From the NCBI RefSeq assembly GCF_019264375.1, contig NZ_JAHVAI010000017.1, positions 1 to 45,196 of the forward strand: DNA of 45,196 nt, read 5' to 3'. Of this stretch, positions 16,514 to 24,405 are shown in pieces. The stretch is from Sedimentimonas flavescens (GTDB taxonomy: Bacteria; Pseudomonadota; Alphaproteobacteria; Rhodobacterales; Rhodobacteraceae). Under the pieces are notes generated by a model. That model made no database searches, was not told the DNA's origin, and saw only the letters and a program-made list of their open reading frames with translations. How positions within the stretch are numbered: the stretch's first letter is position 1; every line of letters begins with the position of its first letter. Position numbers and translations under genes: made by a program.

Positions 16514-19096
16514 TTAGGATTTTACCCCTGGTCGTTCGGCCTGTTCACGCGCGCTCAGAACCATGCGCCAAAGCGGCTTCAGCGCTTTCAGCGCCAGCAG
16601 AACCCCGACCCCGGCCAAGGGCGGCACGGCCAGCCAGATGCCTCCGAGGACGCCAAAACCGAACAGATCCCGGGCCGGAGCCCAAAGGAATGTCACCGCA
16701 AGCAGCGACGCCACAATCGGCAGCACGACGGCTAGCGCCTTGTTCGGCCGCAGCAGTGCCGACAAGATCGAATTGGAGTTGGACCGATCGATCAGGATCA
16801 ACGCGACAACGCCGAAAACCAGCGTGGTAAACGCCAGTCCGCGCACCTGATCGGGATCAAGGCCGTAGCCTGGCGCAAACCAAGCAGCAGAGCCTGAAAT
16901 CCCCAGCACCATCAGGCCCTGCAACAGGCTCCAGACCACTGTGGGCCAGGAAAACAGCGGCTCATCCGCAGGGCGCGGCGGGCGTTGCATCACGCCGTCC
17001 TCTTCGCGCTCGGCCTCGAAGACCAGCGCACAGACAGGGTCGATCACCATCTCCAGAAAGGCGATATGCACTGGGCCAAACAAAAGCGGCATGCCAAAAA
17101 GCAGCGGCATCAGCGCAAGACCCGCAATCGGCACATGCACGGCGATGATAAAGCTCATTGCCTTGCGCAGGTTGTCATAGATCCGTCGGCCCAGCCGTAC
17201 CGTTGTGACGATGGAGCCGAAATCATCGTCCAACAAGACAATCGACGCCGCCTCGCGCGCAACATCCGTGCCACGTTCGCCCATCGCCACGCCGATATCG
17301 GCGGCCTTGAGGCTGGGCGCATCGTTCACCCCGTCGCCGGTCATCGCCACTACGGCGCCTTTGGCCTTTAGCGCATTGACGATACGCAGTTTCTGTTCGG
17401 GCAGGATGCGGGCGAAGATCGTTACGGTCGTGACCGCTGTGGCAAGGTCATCCTCCGACATCGCCGACAGATCATCCCCCGTCAGCACGATATCGCCGGG
17501 TAACCCCGCTTCGGCCGCAATCGCGCGCGCCGTGACCGGATGGTCCCCGGTGATCATGATAACCTGAATTCCTGCCGTCCGACATTCAGCCACGGCAGCG
17601 GGGACCGAGGTACGCAAGGGGTCAGCCAGACCGACGAGGCCCAGCAGTCGAAAGGCAAACCCGGTCTGCGTTTCGGGCAGGTCCTGCCCGGCTGGCCATG
17701 ACGCCTCGGCCACAGCCAGCACGCGCAGACCCTTGGCGGCCATCGCGTCCAGTTGTGCCGAGATGACGACTCGCTGATCTGCTTCCAGCTTGCACAGATC
17801 GGCAATCGCCTCGGGTGCGCCCTTGGCAGCTATGGCAAAGGCATCCTCGGCCTGCCAGACCTGCGACATGGCCAGAAGATCGGGCGACAGCGGATAACTG
17901 CGGATCAGAGTCCGCCCAGCCCCCGGCAAGGTCTCACCTTCCCTTAGGTCATCGGCTGCCAGCGCGTGAAACGCCACTTCCATCGGGTCGAACGGCTTGG
18001 GTGCCGAGGCCATGACACCCGCCGCGGCCAGCTCGCGAAAGGCGGGGGGCAAGGGCACTTTCCCTGCAATCTGGTGGGCTGAGCCATCGACCAGTTGCAA
18101 GGCGACAATTGTCATGCGGTTCTCGGTAAGAGTCCCGGTCTTGTCGGTGCACAGCACGCTTGCCGACCCCAAAGCTTCAATGGCGGAGGCGCGGCGCGTC
18201 AGCACCCGGGCCTTGGAAATGCGCCAGGCCCCCATTGCCATGAAAACCGCAAGGACCATCGGAAACTCTTCGGGCAGCATCGCCATGCCGACCGCGATCC
18301 CGGCCAGCAGGGCATCCAGCCAGCCGCCGCGCAAGAAACCGTAGAGCGCTACCACGACTGCGCTTATGCCTATGCCTATTCCAGCCATGGCAATCACAAG
18401 GCGCCGCATCTGGCTTTGCAAATGAGGCGTCTCGGGCTCGATCTGGCTCAGGCTCTTGCCGATCTTGCCGATCTCGCTTTCAGCGCCGATCGCTGTGACC
18501 TCAGCCAGCGCCGATCCGCGCACGATCAGCGTGCCGGCAAACACTTGCGGCAAGTCGTGGCCGCCCGGACGCACATCGGCCCCTCCCGCTCCCACCGTCT
18601 TGCGCACGGCCTCAGCCTCGCCCGTCAAGAGGGACTCGTCCGCCGACAGGTCCGCGGACTCGATCAGCATCGCGTCGGCGGGCACCCTGTCGCCCTCGGA
18701 CAGAACGATCAGGTCACCGCGCACCACCTCACGCCCCGCGATACGCAGGCGCGCACCGTCCCGGATCACCAGTGCGCGGGGGCTGGACAGATCACGCAAC
18801 GCCTCCAGAACTCGACCGGTGCGAGCCTCCTGCACCGCTGTGATACCGATGGACATGCAGGCGAAGGCCAGCAGGATCAGCGCTTCGGCCCTGCTTCCAA
18901 GCAGCAGATAAACCACGCCCCCGACCAGGAGCAGAACCAGCATCGGCTCTTTCAGTACATCCAATACGATGCGAAAGGGAGACCTTCGCTTTGCCGTCGC
19001 CAACACATTGGGTCCGTCAGCGGCCAACCGCGCCTTCGCCTCGGCTGCAGTTAGCCCAGATTGGGCCAGTTCCGGAGCGAGCATCGTTGCGTTCAT
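16514..19096 (-). CDS. Cation-translocating P-type ATPase (SERCA/PMA-like)
   Basis: An 860-aa P2/P3-type ATPase. Features: the N-terminal cation ATPase domain (~10-50), TGE at 158-160 (A domain), PEEFP at ~275-279 in M4, phosphorylated Asp 318 in [27 protein letters not shown], and the M6 region FLEMVIDPVCALVFEAE. PEEFP-type pumps without a heavy-metal CPx motif are assigned to Ca2+ or a similar cation; the ion here is not established. It has no N-terminal metal-binding domain. It converges with the copper ATPase, the stop codons being 53 bases apart. A Crp/Fnr-like box lies 68 bp upstream of the start. Confidence 0.9.
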   Translation of the reverse strand: MNATMLAPELAQSGLTAAEAKARLAADGPNVLATAKRRSPFRIVLDVLKEPMLVLLLVGGVVYLLLGSRAEALILLAFACMSIGITAVQEARTGRVLEALRDLSSPRALVIRDGARLRIAGREVVRGDLIVLSEGDRVPADAMLIESADLSADESLLTGEAEAVRKTVGAGGADVRPGGHDLPQVFAGTLIVRGSALAEVTAIGAESEIGKIGKSLSQIEPETPHLQSQMRRLVIAMAGIGIGISAVVVALYGFLRGGWLDALLAGIAVGMAMLPEEFPMVLAVFMAMGAWRISKARVLTRRASAIEALGSASVLCTDKTGTLTENRMTIVALQLVDGSAHQIAGKVPLPPAFRELAAAGVMASAPKPFDPMEVAFHALAADDLREGETLPGAGRTLIRSYPLSPDLLAMSQVWQAEDAFAIAAKGAPEAIADLCKLEADQRVVISAQLDAMAAKGLRVLAVAEASWPAGQDLPETQTGFAFRLLGLVGLADPLRTSVPAAVAECRTAGIQVIMITGDHPVTARAIAAEAGLPGDIVLTGDDLSAMSEDDLATAVTTVTIFARILPEQKLRIVNALKAKGAVVAMTGDGVNDAPSLKAADIGVAMGERGTDVAREAASIVLLDDDFGSIVTTVRLGRRIYDNLRKAMSFIIAVHVPIAGLALMPLLFGMPLLFGPVHIAFLEMVIDPVCALVFEAEREEDGVMQRPPRPADEPLFSWPTVVWSLLQGLMVLGISGSAAWFAPGYGLDPDQVRGLAFTTLVFGVVALILIDRSNSNSILSALLRPNKALAVVLPIVASLLAVTFLWAPARDLFGFGVLGGIWLAVPPLAGVGVLLALKALKPLWRMVLSAREQAERPGVKS

Positions 19097-19163
19097 ACCT
19101 GTGATCCATCATGCGTCGATTCTGGCGTTGCAGCGATGGTGGTTCAAAAGGCCCGCGGATACC

Positions 19164-19177
19164 CTGATCTCGGTCAG
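19164..19177. promoter_or_regulatory. Crp/Fnr-type box CTGATCTCGGTCAG
   Basis: One mismatch from the CTGAT-N4-ATCAG arms, 68 bp upstream of the minus-strand ATPase gene at 19096. The spacing is similar to the boxes upstream of the Crp/Fnr and SHOCT genes. Confidence 0.4.
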
Positions 19178-19341
19178 TGCTGAGTTTAGGTGCGACGAGA
19201 GTCAAAATCGCAAGGTGAACCGCGGCTGTGATTGGGAACGTCGTATCGCCGCTTTCAATACCGCGAGCTACTCGATGACGGGCTTTAAAGAAAAAATGAA
19301 TTCATAGGTTCAATCAGACTTCAAATAGACCAGACCGACGC

Positions 19342-19375
19342 AATCGCCAATCGCCAATCGCCAATCGCCAATCGC
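19342..19375. repeat. Short tandem repeat, AATCGCC x 4 plus a partial copy
   Basis: Four perfect copies of the 7-mer AATCGCC followed by AATCGC. The 7-bp unit would give slippage-prone DNA; it is intergenic, so changes would not disrupt a protein. It could alternatively be an iteron-like site. Confidence 0.9.
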
Positions 19376-19486
19376 TGAGCGAAGCGCGCCATAGCGCGAT
19401 TTCAAGTTGCATATACAGCGCACACGACATCCATTAAGATTTTGTATTTAACTACAAAAATTTCGAATCCATCACTGGACGATCCG

Positions 19487-20554
19487 TCAGACTGTCGCTT
19501 TCCACATTCGATACCGCCCCTGCCCTGTCACTTCGCGGATCAAACCGTTTTCTTCCATCCACGCCAGATTGCGCTGAACGGCGGCGCGACTGGCTCCGGT
19601 CATGGCCTCAGCCATTGGGGCGGAGACCAAGGGCCACTGAGAGAAAGTTCTTCGCAAGGCAAGCGGCGTGCGGCCAGACAATTGCGCCATGACGTTTTCT
19701 GCCCGACCCGTCCACGCTTCAATATCGTCAAGTGTTCGCATCGCCGTCAGAATTGCGCTGTTCATGCCATCCAACCAGCGGGCCAAGCGTTCGGTAGGCG
19801 TGCCCGAGCCACGCAGCCCCCCTGCCCCGCCCATAGCCAGCGGCGCGAAGACGGCGCCGCTTCCGTCGCAGGCCGCGACCCTGGACGCGGTGACGGCGGC
19901 TTCGATCTGGTCTCCGTGCTGTCCGAGGCCCGCCAGACTCCAGAGATGAAAGCCCATGCAAGCCCGGGTGATTGGGTGGAGCTCGGCTGCGGCTGTCATT
20001 ACATCCAGCCATCCGCCCGCGCGATCTTCGAAACGCTCAGCGCTGTCTTCAATGTTCTCGGGATCGCGGCGATCCAGGAAGGCGGCCAAATCAGCTTTTG
20101 GTCCGGGACCGCCTGCCAGGCGCCGAACAGCCCATCCAACTCTTGCAAGGGCATTTTGGTCATCCTGTGCGCCCGAGAGCCGCATCGATATCCAGAGCGC
20201 CAGGCGGTCAGCACTGACCCGATCCCCTGCGAACCAGCTAAGGTCCGCTGCCTCGATCAGAGCAAGCCGATGCCGCCAGCCTTCCGGGCCGCGCAGCAGC
20301 CGGTCATCCAGAGCACCCAGGCGTCCAGCGACCCGTGCCAGTCGCGCAGCGTGAATGCCTTCTGCCTTTGCCCAGTCTTCGATGACAGCAGTGTCTGGCG
20401 GTTCCGCCCGTGGCCCAGGAGGCAAATCATCCAGTTCTTCCTCGAGTGGCCCAGGCAGAAACCAGAGATCCTCGTCGTGAGCCTCTTCATCCTCCTCGAT
20501 TGTGATGAGGGGGTCATCAAAATCATTAGTCAATGCAGATGGTTGGGTCTTCAT
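19487..20554 (-). CDS. DUF1612 / helix-turn-helix family protein (RHE_PE00001-like)
   Basis: A 355-aa protein with an acidic N-terminus (~1-55), a helical middle with an early WAKAEGIHAARLARVAGRLG segment (DUF1612 pattern: Fic-like DOC-associated region), and a C-terminal winged helix (SGRTPLALRRTFSQWPLVSA, then AMTGASRAAVQRNLAWMEEN). The family is typical of rhizobial and rhodobacterial plasmids, where it is often near recombinase or replication genes; its function is unknown and DNA binding is inferred. It is divergent from the serine recombinase, with 226 bases between. Confidence 0.8.
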   Translation of the reverse strand: MKTQPSALTNDFDDPLITIEEDEEAHDEDLWFLPGPLEEELDDLPPGPRAEPPDTAVIEDWAKAEGIHAARLARVAGRLGALDDRLLRGPEGWRHRLALIEAADLSWFAGDRVSADRLALWISMRLSGAQDDQNALARVGWAVRRLAGGPGPKADLAAFLDRRDPENIEDSAERFEDRAGGWLDVMTAAAELHPITRACMGFHLWSLAGLGQHGDQIEAAVTASRVAACDGSGAVFAPLAMGGAGGLRGSGTPTERLARWLDGMNSAILTAMRTLDDIEAWTGRAENVMAQLSGRTPLALRRTFSQWPLVSAPMAEAMTGASRAAVQRNLAWMEENGLIREVTGQGRYRMWKATV

Positions 20555-20725
20555 ATATGCAAAATACCGTTCTTTTGCACATTACCCAAGCATTTTTGTG
20601 GCCGCTGCATGTACCCTTTATATAGTATGCGCACGCGACTGCCGGCGGAACCTCTCAGATCGCGCTCAGCGCAAGGAAACCAAGGCATTGTACGCCAGCA
20701 CGACGAGAGAACACTTGCTTGCATT

Positions 20726-20773
20726 CGTTTGCAAACGGTCGTTTATTGACGATATATTAAATTGCAAACGGCC
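20726..20773 (+). promoter_or_regulatory. Promoter/operator (or res-like site) of the serine recombinase
   Basis: CGTTTGCAAACG (20726-20737) is a perfect 12-bp palindrome, and TTGCAAACGGYC occurs twice in direct orientation (20729-20740 and 20762-20773), 33 bp apart. Between them TATATT (20753-20758) is a good -10, with TTGCAA (20729-20734) as a possible -35 (18-bp spacer). The second repeat ends 8 bases before the ATG, so protein bound there would block expression. It could be an autoregulatory operator or a recombination site. Confidence 0.55.
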
Positions 20774-20780
20774 CAGTTTC

Positions 20781-21662
20781 ATGCCCCTGATTGGCTATGC
20801 GCGCGTCTCCACCGAGGATCAGACCCCCCTGCCCCAGTCTGAGGCACTGCAGTCTGCGGGATGCGCCGAGATCTTTGAAGAGCACGCCTCGGGCGGCAAT
20901 CGCGCGCGGCCCGTGCTTGCACGTGTGCTGGAGCGGATTGGCAAGGGCGACACGCTGGTCGTCGTGCGGATCGACCGGCTTGCGCGGTCTTTGTCGCACC
21001 TACTTGAGGTGATCGAAAAACTGGAGGGCAAGGGGGCGTTCTTCCGCTCGCTCCAGGACCCGATCGACACTGCCTCGCCCCAGGGCAAGTTCACGTTGCA
21101 GGTTCTGGGCGCTGCGGCTGAGTTCGAACGCGCTCTGATCCGCGAGCGTACCAAAGCCGGACTTGCCTCGGCACGCTCAAAGGGCCGCGTCGGCGGCAAC
21201 CCAGGTCTTCGCGCCAAGGACCCTGAAGCGCTGCGCAAGGTGCGGCTGGCGCGACAGGACGGCTACATGGAGCGCTTGAACGAAACTGCGCAGGATTGGG
21301 TGCCCCATGTGCGCCGTTTGCGCCCCGATATGGCTTGGGAAGACGTCCTGCGGATCATCAATGGCCCCCTGCCCCATGATCGGCGCTGGACGCAAAGCCG
21401 CCTGCTCCGCGCCGTGAAGGCATACGTGGCGGACGGATTCCTGCCCGCTGAAGTGCTTGGACGCGCTGGACGTCGCGAAACCGACGATCGCCTGCCCGCG
21501 ATTGTCGCCGCAATCAAAGGTGCTGACCCCGAGATCACCTTGCAGGCAATCTGCGACCGACTGGAATCCATGCGTGAGCGCACCCCTCGCGGTCGCACCA
21601 GCTGGCAGCCTTCCTCAGTCAGAATGCTGCTGGAGCGGGCAGAGCGTCTCGGCCTTTTGTAG
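20781..21662 (+). CDS. Serine recombinase / resolvase family protein
   Basis: A 293-aa protein. Residues 1-140 are the resolvase catalytic domain: nucleophile Ser 10 in YARVSTEDQ, VRIDRLARSL, and the end-helix GAAAEFERALIRERTKAG. The remainder (~150-293) is a longer C-terminal part with a helix-turn-helix near the end (ITLQAICDRL ... SSVRMLLERAERL). It is longer than Tn3 resolvases (about 185 aa) and shorter than large serine integrases, so it probably acts as a plasmid multimer resolvase or inversion enzyme. The upstream frame before ATG 20781 is non-coding in composition. Confidence 0.88.
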   Translation: MPLIGYARVSTEDQTPLPQSEALQSAGCAEIFEEHASGGNRARPVLARVLERIGKGDTLVVVRIDRLARSLSHLLEVIEKLEGKGAFFRSLQDPIDTASPQGKFTLQVLGAAAEFERALIRERTKAGLASARSKGRVGGNPGLRAKDPEALRKVRLARQDGYMERLNETAQDWVPHVRRLRPDMAWEDVLRIINGPLPHDRRWTQSRLLRAVKAYVADGFLPAEVLGRAGRRETDDRLPAIVAAIKGADPEITLQAICDRLESMRERTPRGRTSWQPSSVRMLLERAERLGLL

Positions 21663-22027
21663 GCCCAATGGTCGGCAAACTACTCTTGTCGCTCAGCCAA
21701 AATCTTCCAGAATCATCGCCTCAATTGGACTAAGATTACCTAAATATCCAACAAAGCCTTGGGGTTAGTTGGCGCGAGCAGAAAATATCTCGAAGGATAC
21801 CAACCTCGCCAGATTCGGTCTTTATCGTTATTAATCAATGCGTTATACAGCACAGGCCCCACGCGGCCAAATTGGTGCTGTGGATAACTTTTCCACTACA
21901 TTTAGATTCTTCTTGCCGGACTCAGATGTTCGTGGCATCTCCATACTGACGGCAAAACGCGTCAGACGCGGCTTCGACCGTCAGAACGACAAAGAGCCTT
22001 AGCAAAGGCCATGAGAGGCGGCAGAAC
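21663..22027. other. Upstream region of repABC with a DnaA box
   Basis: 365 bases with no gene. It contains a perfect DnaA box on the minus strand (TTATCCACA; plus-strand TGTGGATAA at 21879-21887) and must hold the repABC promoter. I could not identify a convincing -35/-10 pair. Confidence 0.5.
21879..21887 (-). promoter_or_regulatory. DnaA box TTATCCACA
   Basis: Exact match to the DnaA consensus, 140 bp upstream of repA. A single copy, so its role in replication is uncertain; repABC origins usually lie inside repC. Confidence 0.45.
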
Positions 22028-23227
22028 ATGGATGATCGAAATACGGGCTACGCGCAAGGAATAGGCTCTTCCGACATCGGAGCATTCGCAGACAGTCTTG
22101 CTGAGTCGCTTGACCGGCAGATGAAAGTTGCGTTCGAGCCAGAAGAACGCAAGTCCTTGCGCCGCTTCAGCTCGACCGAGGTCGCCGAGTTGCTGCGCGT
22201 TAGTACGTCGAACCTGCGCAACCGCCACAAAGAGGGCAGCTTCCCAGAAGTTCACACTGACGGTCGTGGTCATAGGTTCTACACAGCCGAAGAAGTTGAC
22301 GACCTCCGCAACATTTTGGCGCGGACAGGCAAAAATGCTGACGCGTACAGACCTGGCCGCCGAGACGGCGACCGTCTTCAGGTCATTTCGGTCGTGAATT
22401 TCAAAGGCGGCAGCTCGAAGACAACAGCGACGATCCATTTGGCACACAGGTATGCCCTTCGTGGCTACCGCGTGCTTGTGCTGGACCTCGACCCACAAGC
22501 CAGTTTGACGACATTTTTCGGCTTCCGGCCTGAGCTCGAATTTGCCGAAGGCGGCACAATCTACGACGCATTGAGATACGATGATCAAGTTCCGCTCTCG
22601 GAGGTCATCCAGAAAACATACTTCCACAAGCTCGACATGGTCCCGGCCGGCTTGATGTTGTCCGAGTACGAAACCGAAACAGCGAATGCCCTTGCGCGCA
22701 GGGTTCAGCCGATTTTCGCAGAGCGTCTTGCTCTGGCGCTAGAGGAAGTCGACTCAGACTATGACATCGTGCTGATCGATTGCCCTCCGCAGTTGGGCTT
22801 CCTGACATTGACAGCATTGGCAGCGTCCACGGGCTTACTCGTGACGGTCGTCCCCGGCATGCTCGACATCGCTTCGATGAGCCAGTTCCTCAAACTCGCT
22901 TCGGAAACGGTCAAAGCCGTCGAAGAGGCGATTGGACGACATGTCACTTGGGACTTCGTAAAGTTCCTGATCACACGCTACGAGCCGTCGGACGGACCAC
23001 AAACGCAAATGGCCGGGTACCTGCGCTCAATCCTCGCGGGCCAAGTCATGACTGAACCGATGCTGAAGTCGACAGCCATTTCTGACGCCGGCATGACTCA
23101 GCAAACCATCTACGAGGTAGACCCGAGCCAGCTCATTCGGAAGACCATTGATCGGGCTTTGACCAGCGTGAACAGCGTTGCCGATGAGCTGGAGCAGACA
23201 ATCCAAATGGCATGGGGGCGTCGCTGA
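22028..23227 (+). CDS. repA: RepA, ParA-type partition ATPase of the repABC replicon
   Basis: A 399-aa ParA-family ATPase. An N-terminal MerR-like HTH (~45-95; FSSTEVAELLRVSTSNLRNR) binds the operon promoter. The ATPase core follows, with the deviant Walker A KGGSSKTT at 126-133, LDLDPQAS near 155 and LIDCPPQLG near 250. RepA with RepB segregates plasmid copies and represses the operon. GAGAGGCGG precedes the ATG. The gene ends in TGATG, overlapping repB by one base, so translation is coupled. Confidence 0.95.
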   Translation: MDDRNTGYAQGIGSSDIGAFADSLAESLDRQMKVAFEPEERKSLRRFSSTEVAELLRVSTSNLRNRHKEGSFPEVHTDGRGHRFYTAEEVDDLRNILARTGKNADAYRPGRRDGDRLQVISVVNFKGGSSKTTATIHLAHRYALRGYRVLVLDLDPQASLTTFFGFRPELEFAEGGTIYDALRYDDQVPLSEVIQKTYFHKLDMVPAGLMLSEYETETANALARRVQPIFAERLALALEEVDSDYDIVLIDCPPQLGFLTLTALAASTGLLVTVVPGMLDIASMSQFLKLASETVKAVEEAIGRHVTWDFVKFLITRYEPSDGPQTQMAGYLRSILAGQVMTEPMLKSTAISDAGMTQQTIYEVDPSQLIRKTIDRALTSVNSVADELEQTIQMAWGRR

Positions 23228-24195
23228 TGGCTCGAAATATCTTCAACCAGCCACCGAAAGACGAGAAAGAGTCGGCAGCCCCCTCCCCTGCCCCGGTCAA
23301 ATCCTCGAAGCTACCTGGCTCGGTTGGCGGATTGCGGGATTCTCTCCGGGAAATCACTGCCAACTCAATCCGAGATATCGAACCCGACCGGATCGATATG
23401 GATGGTCTCCGGGATCGCCTGATCCTGGAAGATAGTAGCATTGAAGACCTCGCCGAAAGCATTCGCAAGCATGGTCAGCAAGTGCCGATCATGGTTCGCC
23501 CCTCTGACCAACCGGATCGATACCGCATCATCTACGGGCGTCGCAGACTTGCAGCCATTCGAAGAGTTGGTGGAACCGTCAAAGCGATCGTTCGAACGCT
23601 CGATGATGATGCTTCTCTGATCGCGCAGGGTCAGGAAAACAACCTGCGGCTGGATCCGTCCTTCATTGAAAAATCTCTTTTTATCAAAGAGATGCAGGAG
23701 GCCGGTTACAAGCCTGGCGTCATTCAGGATGCCCTAGGCCTCACCCGGCAAGGTGTGTCGAACCATCGTGTAGTCATTGAGCAGCTGCCTGACGAACTTG
23801 TCCGGCTTATCGGACCGGCTCATGGCGTAGGTCGACGGCAATGGGGTGATCTTGCTGCACTTTCAGAGAAGGCTCCGCTTGTCGACATTGCGCGTGAGAC
23901 ACTTGCCTCTCTGCCTGACACCACTCCAAGCTCGGACAAGTTTCAAGCCGTCTATGTTGCGTGCTCCAGCAAGGCGCGTAGCGCAGCCAACCAAAGCGCC
24001 CGTGGCCAAACGACCGTGGTAAAGGACAATAGTGGTAGCCCTGTCGGCACACTTTCAGTCGATGGCAAGTCGATCGCTATCAAGATCACCCGCAAGGACA
24101 ACCCGGAATTCGGCCAATGGCTCGAAGAGCGCGCGGAAACCACGCTGCGAGAGCTTTTTGAACAATGGCAGAATGAGAGAGGCTCGGGGAGCTGA
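23227..24195 (+). CDS. repB: RepB, ParB-type centromere-binding protein
   Basis: A 322-aa protein. Residues ~55-115 form the ParB N-terminal nuclease-like domain (SIEDLAESIRKHGQQVPIMV, YRIIYGRRRLAAIR) and ~160-185 the HTH (GVIQDALGLTRQGVSNHRVV). It binds the parS palindromes and pairs with RepA. I begin at ATG 23227 (MARNIF) because it shares the TGATG junction with repA; an ATG 15 bases earlier is inside repA and less likely. Base use here is less G+C-rich than in the ion-transport region. Confidence 0.93.
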   Translation: MARNIFNQPPKDEKESAAPSPAPVKSSKLPGSVGGLRDSLREITANSIRDIEPDRIDMDGLRDRLILEDSSIEDLAESIRKHGQQVPIMVRPSDQPDRYRIIYGRRRLAAIRRVGGTVKAIVRTLDDDASLIAQGQENNLRLDPSFIEKSLFIKEMQEAGYKPGVIQDALGLTRQGVSNHRVVIEQLPDELVRLIGPAHGVGRRQWGDLAALSEKAPLVDIARETLASLPDTTPSSDKFQAVYVACSSKARSAANQSARGQTTVVKDNSGSPVGTLSVDGKSIAIKITRKDNPEFGQWLEERAETTLRELFEQWQNERGSGS

Positions 24196-24241
24196 TCCCC
24201 GGTCATAACCAAAAACACGAGCAGAGGAGAAAGGCGAAGAC

Positions 24242-24283
24242 CAAAAAGAAAAGAGCCCCCCAAGGTTTCCCCCGGAGAGCCCT
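24242..24283 (-). terminator. Rho-independent terminator of the antisense ctRNA
   Basis: Read on the minus strand, AGGGCUCUCC (from 24283-24274) pairs with GGGGGGCUCU (24261-24252) using both Watson-Crick and G-U pairs over 10 positions, followed by UUUUCUUUUUG. The G-U pairs are lost in the plus-strand sense, which shows that the active strand is the minus one. Confidence 0.75.
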
Positions 24284-24298
24284 CATCATCTGATTAGC
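24243..24298 (-). ncRNA. incA: Antisense counter-transcribed RNA (ctRNA/IncA) of repABC
   Basis: The repB-repC gap of every repABC plasmid encodes a small antisense RNA that blocks repC expression and determines incompatibility. Here the minus strand carries a promoter (24305-24333) and a terminator ending at about 24242, predicting a transcript of roughly 55 nt. The transcript ends are inferred, not measured. Confidence 0.75.
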
Positions 24299-24304
24299 AC
24301 CTGT

Positions 24305-24333
24305 GATGTAGCAATCTCCGACATACCGGTCAA
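24305..24333 (-). promoter_or_regulatory. ctRNA promoter
   Basis: On the minus strand TTGACC (24333-24328) and TACATC (24310-24305) are separated by exactly 17 bp, giving a strong -35 and moderate -10, with transcription starting near 24298. Confidence 0.6.
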
Positions 24334-24405
24334 GAGTCACCGATTCGGTGGACGTCTTTTTGTTGCCTTTTCTCGCCAAACACAGCGGGAAGAGCCGGGG
24401 AAGTT

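Larger units (their letters stand above)
19097..19486. other. Intergenic stretch marking the island/replicon boundary
   Basis: Holds the ATPase promoter region with its box (19164-19177), a short tandem repeat (19342-19375) and an A+T-rich stretch near 19400-19470. No gene seen. It is the join between the ion/stress genes and the plasmid replication genes. Confidence 0.5.

Noticed and set aside
19342-19375. CRISPR-like repeat
   Set aside because: Units are 7 bp with no spacers and no cas genes are present.
24336-24353. GTCACCGATTCGGTGGAC near the repC leader, similar to parS
   Set aside because: Needs gaps to align and is better explained as a small hairpin (CACCGA/TCGGTG) in the repC leader.
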